Assembly: GCA_030043495.1 (NCBI GenBank)
Contig: JASHXO010000232.1
Coordinates: 1 to 7,361 of the forward strand
Reading direction: 5' to 3'
Length of the DNA stretch: 7,361 nt
Origin: Candidatus Rhabdochlamydia sp.
GTDB lineage: Bacteria > Chlamydiota > Chlamydiia > Chlamydiales > Rhabdochlamydiaceae
The position numbers were made by a program, and so were the translations under genes. Below the pieces are notes generated by a model that made no database searches, was not told the origin of the DNA, and saw only the letters and a program-made list of their open reading frames with translations. Each line of letters opens with the position of its first letter. Position 1 is the stretch's first letter. Positions 1-6,873 of this stretch are shown here, in pieces.

Positions 1-3000
1 TGAGGGACTGGGACTTTTTTGCGGCCGCTCAAGTAAGCGCCGGTGAGCGATGCCGGATTTTTAAGAATTTGGTCCAATGTTCCCTCAGCCGTAATTTTAC
101 CTCCTTCGGCGCCGGCTTTAGGCCCGAAGTCAAAGATGTGGTCGGCGATGCTGATCGTCAGAGGATCGTGCTCTACTAGCAAAAGGGTGTTGCCCATGTC
201 GCGCAGCTTCAAGAGGGCTTGATTGAGAAGCTCGTTATCTTGAGGGTGGAGCCCGATTGTCGGCTCATCGAGGACATAAAGGCAGCCCGTCAAGCCGCTG
301 CCTAGCTGCCTGCTCAAGCGGATCCTCTGCGATTCCCCGCCACTTAAGCTCGGAGCGCTGCGGTCCAGAGAGAGGTAACCGAGGCCAATCGCGCGAAGAA
401 AATGAAAACGGGACTTTAGCTGTTTCAATGTTTCTTCCAGAAAATGATGATCGTCTCGAGAGAGATTGATCTTTTCAATAAATGCGGCAGCCTCGTCGAT
501 CGGCTGGCGGCACAAGTCAGCAATCGAAAGTCCATGGATTTTTACGTTGCGTGCCAAGGGATTGAGGCGGGTGCCCTGACAAGAAAGACATGCGTGCTGA
601 TCGAGCAAAGCAATCAGCGGCTGTCGAATGTCAGGGTCTGAACTTTTGGCCATCACTGCAAAGAGGGGATTAAAACCTCGCCAATTGAGCAGCAGGCCTT
701 GAGTTTTGATTGCCTGATCCTCCTTGGCTCCAGCAAAAAGAAGTTGGGATTGTTCTGGAGCGAGATCGGACAAGGGGGTTCGAGGGTCAATCTTGGCTTT
801 TTTCAGCAGTTCGAGAAAAGGAGCAAGCGCTTCTTTAGTGAGATTTTCTTTCCAGAGTAAGCGCAACAAGCCTAACGGATTCATTTTCATGATCTCCGAT
901 TCACGAGTGAGGTCGGCCCCGTACTGGAATCCTAGACCTTGGCAATCGAGACACATCCCTTGTTCCGTATTAAATGAAAAAGTATGCGGGGTGATCGGAG
1001 GATAAGATTTTCCTGTGCTGGGGTCGGCAAATGAAAGGTTGAAAAAGAGATCTTGATCTTCTAGCGCGGTGACAAGCGTCCCTCCAGAAAGCGAAGCGGC
1101 TTGATCAATCGCATCAAAGAGCCGCTTTTTATTTTCCGCTGAAACGACAAGGCGATCGATGACTAGGAATAACTCGTTTTTGCGTTGTTTATCGAAAGGA
1201 ATCTCTTGATCGAGTTCGTAATAGGCATTATTCAAACGGATGCGCAGAAAGCCTTGGCGCTGTAATTTATCTTTAACCTCTTCAAATTTTTCGTTGCGTT
1301 TTAGTGCGAGCGGGGAAAGGATCTGTATTTTTGTTCGGGGGGGAAGTTCAATTAGCCGTTTAAGGACATAGTCCTTGCTAATTGTGCGAATCTCTTTGCC
1401 AGTATCAGGACTATAGGCTGTGCCGAGATGAGCATAAAGCACTCTTAAAAAGTCATAAGCTTCTGTCATAGTGCCGATGGTGCTGCGCGGGTTGCCGGCG
1501 TGGCTTTTTTGTTCGATGGCAATCGCTGGAGAAAGTCCTTCGACATTCTCGACTTTCGGCTTCGGCATCTGCTTGACAAACCCTCGGGCATAGGCCGACA
1601 TTGACTCTATATAACGGCGTTGTCCTTCGGCGTAAATAGTTTCAAAGGCAAAGGAAGATTTTCCAGAGCCGGAAGGACCGGTGCACAATGTGATTTTTCC
1701 ACGAGGGATCTGAGCATCGATCGCCTTTAAATTGTTTTGCGATGCGCCTTCTACTGTAATGTACTGTGTGGGTTGTCGAGGCGGTGAAGTGCGTTCTACG
1801 GTAGATTCGATAGGCAAAGGCTTTAAAAATATCTTGAGCGCCTCTCCGGTTGGGGTTTGCAGTTTTGCAATTTTTTCAGGGGTTCCAGCAGCGACGAGTT
1901 CTCCGCCGAATTTTCCACCTTCAGGCCCCAAATCGATGATCCAGTCTGCACATTTGACAAGGTCCATATTATGTTCGATCACGAGAACGGTGTTGCCCCG
2001 CTCAACAAGTTTTTGCAAGACGTCGATCAGCTTTTTGATATCGTGAAAATGCAGCCCAGTCGTCGGTTCATCGAGAATATATATCGTGTTCCCGCTTGAA
2101 GGGCGGGAAAGCTCTTTGGCGAGTTTAATGCGCTGCGCTTCGCCTCCTGAGAGTGTAGGCGAAGGCTGTCCTAATTTGATGTAGTCCAGCCCGACATCCA
2201 TCAGGGTGTCGAGTTTGGTTTTGAGGTAGGGAATTGCAGAAAAGAACTCAACGCCTTCGCTGACGGTCATTTCGAGAATTTCATAAATGTTTTTGCCGCG
2301 ATAAAGAATGGAAAGAGTGTTGGGATCAAATCGCTGTCCTTTGCAATGCTCGCAAGAGACCCATTCGTCTTCCATGAAGTCCATGTCAATTTTGATCATA
2401 CCCATTCCAGAGCAGTGAGGGCAGGAACCATCTTTGACATTGAAGCTGAAACGCCCTGCTTTGTAGCCTGCGGCAACACTTTCAGGAAGTTGGCTGAAAA
2501 GATCTCGGATATCGTCGAACAGTTTTATGAAAGTTGCTGGGTTGGACCGCGGCGTGCGGCCGATGGGCGTTTGGTCGATGGCAATCACTTTATCAATTTG
2601 ATCGATTCCTAGGACGGTTTTGTATTTACCCACAGGGAGCTGCGAATTGTGCAAATAGTTGGAAAGGATGGGATAAAGCGTGTCGCTGATCAGAGAAGAT
2701 TTGCCCGATCCGGAAACTCCCGTGACGGCGACAAATACTTTCAACGGGATTTCAACGGTGACTTCTTTTAAGTTGTGATGAGAGGCTTTTTCAATTGTCA
2801 GGGTATGGATAAATGAACGCCGTTTAGGGATGGGGATCTGTTTTTTTCCTGATAGATAAGCGCCTGTAAGAGAATCAGGGGAAGAAAGAAGTTCATGCAG
2901 GCCTCCTTGGACAATGATTTTGCCGCCAAATTGTCCAGCTAAAGGCCCGACGTCAACGATGGAGTCCGCAGCACGGATTGTTTCTTCATCGTGTTCGACG

Positions 3001-4631
3001 ACGATCACCGTATTTCCTTTATCGCGTAAGCTTTTTAAAGTTTGCAGTAATTTGACATTATCTCGAGGATGCAGTCCGATGGAAGGTTCGTCGAGGACAT
3101 AGGTCGCGCCGACAAGTCCCGATCCGATTTGCGAGGCTAACCTGACGCGCTGGGATTCGCCTCCGGATAGCGTAGGCGCGGTGCGTTCCAGGCTAAGATA
3201 GTGCAGTCCGACTCCGGTGAGAAATAAAAGCCGTTGGACGATCTCTTTGAGAAGTTCTTCCGCGATTGTTTTTTCATTTTTTGTCAGCTTCAGTTTTTGA
3301 AAAAATTGGAGGGCATCATCGATGGACATCGCGGTCATTTGTGCAATCCGTTTTCCACCGACGGTAGTAACAGCGGGATAAGGACGGATCCTGGCTCCCG
3401 CGCAGTCTGGACAGATAGATTCTTGCATGAACTCTTTCATTTTGGCACGGTACAAATCGCTTTGCGCTTGACTAAAACGCTCTTTGGCTTCAAAGAAAAT
3501 CCCGTGCCACTGTACGTATTCCGTCCATCGGTTCTTTTTAACGGGATGAACAAACCGCATCTCTGTCCATTTTTTTTCTGTGCCGTAGAGGAAAACACGT
3601 TTTGCTTTTTCAGGGAGTTTTTTCCAAGGAGCATTCACTTCGAACCCATAGATTCGGGCCAAATTATTATAGATATTGCCATAGCGTACAGTCTTGTAAG
3701 AGCTCGCAATGGCGCAACAATCTTCAGCAATGGACAGTTCAGGATTGATGATCCTCTCGATGTCGAATTCCTGGACGATCCCCAGTCCTTGGCAAGCTGG
3801 GCACATTCCAGAAGGATGATTAAAAGAAAAATCGGATGGACTTAAAGGACCATAAGAAAGACCGGATTTAGGCGAATAGGCATGCTGGGAAAATAGGGTT
3901 TCTTTCCCACTGTTCATTTCCTGGACGCTCATGAGCCCCTGGCCCACCTCCAAGGCTTGGTTTAGACTTTCAGCCAAACGATTGTCATCTTCGGGCCTTA
4001 AGGTCAATCGGTCGATGACAATGTCGATGTCATGGGCAACTTTTCCGTCAATTTTGATCTCTTCGCTCAAATCGATCGTCTTGCCATCGAGGCGGACACG
4101 CGTAAAACCTTTGCGGACAAGTTCGGCAAAATCCTCTTTAAACTCACCTTTTTTATTTTTGAAAAAAGGTGTGAGGAGAATGATGCGCGATCCCTGCGGC
4201 ATCTCACGAATCGTGCGTAAAATTTGTTCGGCGCTTTGCGGAGTGACGACCTCGCCGCTGATGGGACAATGGGCAATGCCGATACGCGCGAACAACACGC
4301 GCATAAAATCGTAAATTCCTGTCATTGTTCCCACAGTCGATCGAGGATTTCTCCCAGCCATCTTTTGTTCGATGGCGATTGTTGGAGAGATCCCGCTGAT
4401 CAACTCTGCATCCGGCTTGGCAAAATCTCCAAGATGCCGGCGAGCGTAAGTTGACAAAGATTCGATATAGCGCCGTTGGCCTTCAACGTAGATAGTATCA
4501 AATGCAAGCGATGATTTTCCCGAGCCCGAGACTCCGGTAAAGACGATCAATTGATTGTGGTTTAAGGCGAGGTCGACATTTTTTAAATTGTGGACCTTGA
4601 CTTTCTTCAAAATGATTTGCGGTTCTTCCAT
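1..4631 (-). CDS. uvrA: Double-length (tandem fused) UvrA, excinuclease ABC subunit A; C-terminus beyond left edge
   Basis: UvrA is the damage-sensing ABC ATPase of nucleotide excision repair; it loads UvrB on DNA in the cytoplasm and normally works as a dimer. About 1543 codons are visible without a stop. Module 1 (residues 1 to ~937) has Walker [10 protein letters not shown] at 33-41, signature LSGGESQR at 488-495 with DEP at 514-516, second Walker A at 638-646, a CxxC-x19-CxxC zinc module (C737, C740, C760, C763), and signature LSGGEAQR at 827-834 with DEP at 854-856. After a Pro/Thr-rich linker (~938-956), module 2 repeats this: Walker [10 protein letters not shown] at 985-993 and LSGGESQR at 1429-1436 with DEP at 1455-1457. 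Its last ATPase half is outside the window. The start is firm: the ATG at 4629-4631 follows an in-frame TAA by four codons. No clear Shine-Dalgarno is seen. Known chlamydial UvrA is about 1.8 kb of codons, matching this layout. Oddity: the first CxxC of the classical zinc finger is SPKS (253-256) in module 1 and DPST (1203-1206) in module 2. Confidence 0.97.
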   Translation of the reverse strand, partial: MEEPQIILKKVKVHNLKNVDLALNHNQLIVFTGVSGSGKSSLAFDTIYVEGQRRYIESLSTYARRHLGDFAKPDAELISGISPTIAIEQKMAGRNPRSTVGTMTGIYDFMRVLFARIGIAHCPISGEVVTPQSAEQILRTIREMPQGSRIILLTPFFKNKKGEFKEDFAELVRKGFTRVRLDGKTIDLSEEIKIDGKVAHDIDIVIDRLTLRPEDDNRLAESLNQALEVGQGLMSVQEMNSGKETLFSQHAYSPKSGLSYGPLSPSDFSFNHPSGMCPACQGLGIVQEFDIERIINPELSIAEDCCAIASSYKTVRYGNIYNNLARIYGFEVNAPWKKLPEKAKRVFLYGTEKKWTEMRFVHPVKKNRWTEYVQWHGIFFEAKERFSQAQSDLYRAKMKEFMQESICPDCAGARIRPYPAVTTVGGKRIAQMTAMSIDDALQFFQKLKLTKNEKTIAEELLKEIVQRLLFLTGVGLHYLSLERTAPTLSGGESQRVRLASQIGSGLVGATYVLDEPSIGLHPRDNVKLLQTLKSLRDKGNTVIVVEHDEETIRAADSIVDVGPLAGQFGGKIIVQGGLHELLSSPDSLTGAYLSGKKQIPIPKRRSFIHTLTIEKASHHNLKEVTVEIPLKVFVAVTGVSGSGKSSLISDTLYPILSNYLHNSQLPVGKYKTVLGIDQIDKVIAIDQTPIGRTPRSNPATFIKLFDDIRDLFSQLPESVAAGYKAGRFSFNVKDGSCPHCSGMGMIKIDMDFMEDEWVSCEHCKGQRFDPNTLSILYRGKNIYEILEMTVSEGVEFFSAIPYLKTKLDTLMDVGLDYIKLGQPSPTLSGGEAQRIKLAKELSRPSSGNTIYILDEPTTGLHFHDIKKLIDVLQKLVERGNTVLVIEHNMDLVKCADWIIDLGPEGGKFGGELVAAGTPEKIAKLQTPTGEALKIFLKPLPIESTVERTSPPRQPTQYITVEGASQNNLKAIDAQIPRGKITLCTGPSGSGKSSFAFETIYAEGQRRYIESMSAYARGFVKQMPKPKVENVEGLSPAIAIEQKSHAGNPRSTIGTMTEAYDFLRVLYAHLGTAYSPDTGKEIRTISKDYVLKRLIELPPRTKIQILSPLALKRNEKFEEVKDKLQRQGFLRIRLNNAYYELDQEIPFDKQRKNELFLVIDRLVVSAENKKRLFDAIDQAASLSGGTLVTALEDQDLFFNLSFADPSTGKSYPPITPHTFSFNTEQGMCLDCQGLGFQYGADLTRESEIMKMNPLGLLRLLWKENLTKEALAPFLELLKKAKIDPRTPLSDLAPEQSQLLFAGAKEDQAIKTQGLLLNWRGFNPLFAVMAKSSDPDIRQPLIALLDQHACLSCQGTRLNPLARNVKIHGLSIADLCRQPIDEAAAFIEKINLSRDDHHFLEETLKQLKSRFHFLRAIGLGYLSLDRSAPSLSGGESQRIRLSRQLGSGLTGCLYVLDEPTIGLHPQDNELLNQALLKLRDMGNTLLLVEHDPLTISIADHIFDFGPKAGAEGGKITAEGTLDQILKNPASLTGAYLSGRKKVPVP

Positions 4632-4749
4632 AGCACAATAGGATTAGGAACCTATGTAAAGTCAAATTTTTTCGACATTTAGGAATAGATTCGTGTACAA
4701 TCGACGAAGAATATTTTCCACTTTTTGAATTTCTTAGTCACCATGCAAT
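4632..4749. other. Divergent intergenic region between uvrA and galE
   Basis: This 118-base AT-rich spacer separates two genes that point away from each other, so it should hold both promoters. A good promoter is visible only for galE. On the uvrA side, TTGACT (4660-4665, minus strand) and TATTGT (4635-4640) are 19 bases apart. They would start transcription almost on the uvrA ATG, so the uvrA promoter is unresolved. In-frame stops bound both genes here: TAA just upstream of uvrA, and TAG at 4735-4737 upstream of galE. Confidence 0.7.
4672..4701 (+). promoter_or_regulatory. Putative sigma70/sigma66-type promoter of galE
   Basis: A -35 hexamer TCGACA (4672-4677) and a -10 hexamer TACAAT (4696-4701) each match the consensus at five of six positions, with an 18-base spacer. 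Transcription would start near 4708 and leave a leader of about 42 bases before the galE ATG. The call rests on sequence match and position only; chlamydial sigma66 recognises similar hexamers. Confidence 0.5.
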
Positions 4750-5799
4750 ATGCTTATTAGAATTTTTCTCGCTGCAATCCTGATTTTTAACCTTTTACCC
4801 GGATGGGGAAAAGATGCACTCCAAACTGTCCTCGTTACCGGCGGGGCAGGATATATTGGGACCCAGACTTGCAAGGCCTTGAAGGAAGCAGGCTATCTTC
4901 CCATTGTTTACGATAATCTATCGTTTGGTCATGCAGAAGCCGTTGAATGGGGGATTTTAGAAGTTGGGGATCTTTCTGATCGAAAAAAACTTTATCAAGT
5001 CATCGATAAATATCATCCGATAGCAGTCGTCCATTTCGCAGCGCTCAAATCGGCTGGGGAATCCGTAAAGGACCCAGCCAAATATTATCTTAACAACGTC
5101 TGCGGATCCGTGATCTTATTAGATGCTATGCGCGAAAAAGGCCTTTACAAAATTATCTTTTCCAGTTCCGCTGCAATATATGGTCGAGCCTCAAAATTTT
5201 GTCCGATCAAAGAGACAGATCAATGTCAGCCCATCAATCCTTATGGAACTTCAAAATGGATGGTGGAAAAAATTCTCCAAGATTTTAATCAAGCCTATGG
5301 CTTGCAGTATGTTGCCCTGCGTTATTTTAATGTGGCAGGCGCAGATCTAAAATCACGTTGTGGTGAAAGAGGATCTGCTCCACAGAATCTGATCCCTATC
5401 GTTCTTCAAGTTGCCAGCAAGAAAAGAGAAGAATTACAGATTTTTGGAAGCGATTATCCTACCCCTGATGGAACGGCAATTCGCGATTACATTCACGTCG
5501 GGGACCTTGCAGATGCTCATGTCAAAGCTCTGCAATATTTGTTGAAAGCAAATCCTAGCGCTATTATCAACCTCGGCACTGGAAAAGGATCTTCTGTCAA
5601 AGAAGTTGTCGAAATCGCGCGATCGGTCACAAAGCAGGCAATTCCAGTAAAAAAGGCTCTTCGTCGTGCTGGAGATCCTGCGTTTTTAACGGCTGATTAT
5701 GAGCTCGCTAAAAAATTATTAGGGTGGGAGCCTAAGCATTCTGACCTAAAGACGATCATTGAAAGTGAATGGAATTGGATCCAGCTTCAAGACCGTTAA
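4750..5799 (+). CDS. galE: UDP-glucose 4-epimerase (GalE family, extended SDR) with N-terminal signal-like extension
   Basis: GalE interconverts UDP-glucose and UDP-galactose with bound NAD, feeding the Leloir pathway and surface glycans, and is normally cytosolic. The 349 residues show the NAD-binding GGAGYIG at 31-37, the FAALKSAGES loop at 96-105, the catalytic SSSAAIYG serine segment (S138-S140), the catalytic pair Y165 and K169 in NPYGTSK, RYFNVAGA, and the substrate-side segment GSDYPTPDGTAIRDYIHV. Usual GalE starts two or three residues before VLVTGGAGYIG. Here about 25 extra residues precede it: R4, then a hydrophobic run (IFLAAILIFNLL), then PGWG, which looks like a signal peptide or membrane anchor. 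ATG 4750 is the only ATG/GTG/TTG between the in-frame stop at 4735-4737 and the Rossmann motif, so the extension is probably real. L313 falls at the column of the E. coli Tyr299 gatekeeper, so a wider specificity including UDP-GlcNAc is possible. No clear Shine-Dalgarno or terminator hairpin is seen. The family call is very secure; the exact substrate and location are not. Confidence 0.95.
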   Translation: MLIRIFLAAILIFNLLPGWGKDALQTVLVTGGAGYIGTQTCKALKEAGYLPIVYDNLSFGHAEAVEWGILEVGDLSDRKKLYQVIDKYHPIAVVHFAALKSAGESVKDPAKYYLNNVCGSVILLDAMREKGLYKIIFSSSAAIYGRASKFCPIKETDQCQPINPYGTSKWMVEKILQDFNQAYGLQYVALRYFNVAGADLKSRCGERGSAPQNLIPIVLQVASKKREELQIFGSDYPTPDGTAIRDYIHVGDLADAHVKALQYLLKANPSAIINLGTGKGSSVKEVVEIARSVTKQAIPVKKALRRAGDPAFLTADYELAKKLLGWEPKHSDLKTIIESEWNWIQLQDR

Positions 5800-6043
5800 A
5801 AGTTTTCAATCGAACTTGGTATAAAATCAATCGTAGCCGCACCAGTCGCATTCTGCCTCCGCTCGCTCCACATTCCAAGCCATACCCTTTATGCATCTCC
5901 TTGACAAATGCAGACGTTATTTCTGCGACATACTGCATATAAATAGGTGAATTAGCTGATTCGTCTTCTTTTACATTAAAAGTAAAACCTATAATCATCA
6001 TTAAAACTGATTCAACATAAGGCTTACAGCATCTAAACATCAT
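5756..6043 (-). pseudogene. Copy A: truncated N-terminal remnant of the small exported-protein family
   Basis: The open frame gives 95 residues, but only about the first 65 (5848-6043) belong to the family. They include a signal-like start (MMFRCCKPYVESVLMMIIGF), then KEDES, the YVAEITSAFVKEMHK block and GLECGASGG. Downstream of 5848 similarity to copies B and C stops abruptly. The frame runs on into unrelated Arg/Leu-rich sequence and ends inside the antisense of the galE 3' end, overlapping galE by 44 bases. The family's usual length is about 191-194 residues, so two thirds are missing. The shared 99 bases (5848-5946) differ from copy C (7263-7361) at only 8 positions, so the truncated copy is recent. 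It lies 45 bases after the copy B stop. I read it as a decayed duplicate; a short expressed secreted peptide cannot be excluded. Confidence 0.7.
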
Positions 6044-6088
6044 GGAATCAATGTTGAATTTTTAAACTCTAACTTCTACGGATAATCT
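6044..6088 (-). repeat. Conserved inter-copy spacer (B to A)
   Basis: These 45 bases between the copy B stop and the copy A start closely match the 44 bases between copies C and B (6830-6873). Both share AGAGTTTAAAAATT followed by an AACAT-like stretch just before the ATGATG start. The spacer was therefore duplicated with the gene and may carry translation signals. No canonical AGGAGG is present. Confidence 0.65.
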
Positions 6089-6405
6089 TTAAAGAGAGTC
6101 CGGTTGTTGTGTTCCGTTTTTAGCCGCATTACTCTGTACAATTCTCCGAGCTTCTTCATAAGGTTCATTTTTAATCTTCTTGAAAACGTATGGGTTATCT
6201 GGATTCTCAGCACGATAATAAATTCTACCGTTTATTTGGGAAACATAGGCAACACTCCCATCAATATAAGGAGTATAATTTTGTTGATAAAAAGAAATTC
6301 CCACATTTGTTCGGTAAGGTGGAAATGGAGTTTCTCTAAGAAAAGGTTTAATTTTTTCATGTGCATTGATCATTTGAACAAACCTTTCCGTTATTTTGAC
6401 CTCTA

Positions 6406-6429
6406 GTGCTCTGTAAACTTAATTTTTGC
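6406..6429 (+). repeat. Left terminal inverted repeat of the MITE
   Basis: This is the 24-base perfect inverted repeat partner of 6545-6568. It begins GTGCTCTG directly after the duplicated TA. The first mismatch with the other arm comes at 6430. Confidence 0.9.
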
Positions 6430-6544
6430 GGTTTCGGCTACGTCAAAGCCCCGGGGTTAAACGATCGTAAAGCTAGCTGTATTGAATTAATACAGCGCGC
6501 TTTACGATTGTTTAACCGCGGGAGCTTTCACGTTAGCCCAAACT

Positions 6545-6568
6545 GCAAAAATTAAGTTTACAGAGCAC
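6545..6568 (-). repeat. Right terminal inverted repeat of the MITE
   Basis: This is the exact reverse complement of 6406-6429 and ends CAGAGCAC directly before the second TA copy at 6569-6570. Confidence 0.9.
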
Positions 6569-6829
6569 TAGCTCTCGTGCTTGCTCAACCGTCGCTCTTT
6601 GACAGGCTGCAAATTCTATAGATATTTCCTCTACATCATAAGGCATGCAACCACCACTTCCTTCACATTCAAGGCCAAATTCCTTTTTTATCTGCTTAGA
6701 AAAAGCACGGGTAATCTCAGCAACATATCGAGTGTAAACCGGAGAGTCATCTTCTTTTGCATCCAAGGTAAAACTTATGATCATCATCAAAACTGATACA
6801 ACATGAGACTTAAAGCACTTAAACATCAT

Positions 6830-6873
6830 GAAATCTATGTTAAATTTTTAAACTCTATTTCTATGGACAATTT
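6830..6873 (-). repeat. Conserved inter-copy spacer (C to B)
   Basis: These 44 bases are the counterpart of 6044-6088, with the same AGAGTTTAAAAATT core and the same distance to the ATGATG start. The short spacing and shared strand suggest that copies C, B and A were laid down as one co-transcribed unit whose promoter lies beyond the right edge. Confidence 0.65.

Larger units (their letters stand above)
6404..6570. mobile_element. 163-bp palindromic MITE with TA target-site duplication (IS630/Tc1-mariner type)
   Basis: The element spans 6406-6568 and is flanked by TA on both sides (6404-6405 and 6569-6570). Its ends are perfect 24-base inverted repeats beginning GTGCTCTGTAAACTT. The pairing continues inward with a few mismatches and two single-base bulges to a five-base loop (6484-6488), so the whole element is one long hairpin. 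It has no coding capacity and must be mobilised in trans. TA duplication is typical of IS630/Tc1-mariner transposases, hence the assignment. Element plus one TA is 165 bases, a multiple of three, but it carries stops in the copy B frame. Comparison with copy C shows the empty site exactly. Confidence 0.9.
6089..6829 (-). pseudogene. Copy B: small exported-protein family member split by a MITE
   Basis: The function is not recognised. The 5' part (6829 to 6571) encodes a signal-like N-terminus (MMFKCFKSHVVSVLMMIISF, then TLDAKED), a YVAEITRAF block, GLECEGSGG and a VEQAREL helix. At L87 the element at 6404-6570 enters. The reading frame then adds 11 element-encoded residues and stops at 6533-6535, giving a 98-residue product. 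The 3' part resumes with EVKITERFVQ, then INAHEKIKPFLRETPFPP, and ends EPYEEARRIVQSNAAKNGTQQPDSL-like at 6089; an internal ATG at 6373 could give a 94-residue fragment without signal. Removing the element plus one TA restores a continuous frame of 191 residues that aligns without gaps to copy C. The insertion is therefore the only visible lesion and looks recent. Members of the INAHEKIRPFLxxYPF type may be chlamydial hypothetical proteins; this is recollection, not a search result. Confidence 0.85.

Noticed and set aside
3234..3845. A 203-codon plus-strand open frame, Phe-rich
   Set aside because: It lies wholly antisense to conserved uvrA sequence, matches no recognisable domain, and its composition follows from the opposite-strand codons.
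4635..4665. Possible uvrA promoter TTGACT - 19 bases - TATTGT on the minus strand
   Set aside because: The -10 match is weak, and transcription would start at or within the uvrA start codon, so it is not listed as a promoter.
5800..5847. Terminator between galE and copy A
   Set aside because: No stable stem followed by a T-run is visible on either strand; only short AT-rich self-complementarity is present.
6104..6406. Plus-strand open frames antisense to copies B and C (also 6581-6796 and 6889-7125)
   Set aside because: The same antisense frame recurs because the paralogs are repeated. The protein conservation lies on the minus strand.
6406..6568. Reading the long hairpin as an intrinsic terminator or a CRISPR/riboswitch element
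   Set aside because: There is no T-run after the stem and no repeated spacers. The TA duplication plus the restored reading frame identify it as a mobile insertion.
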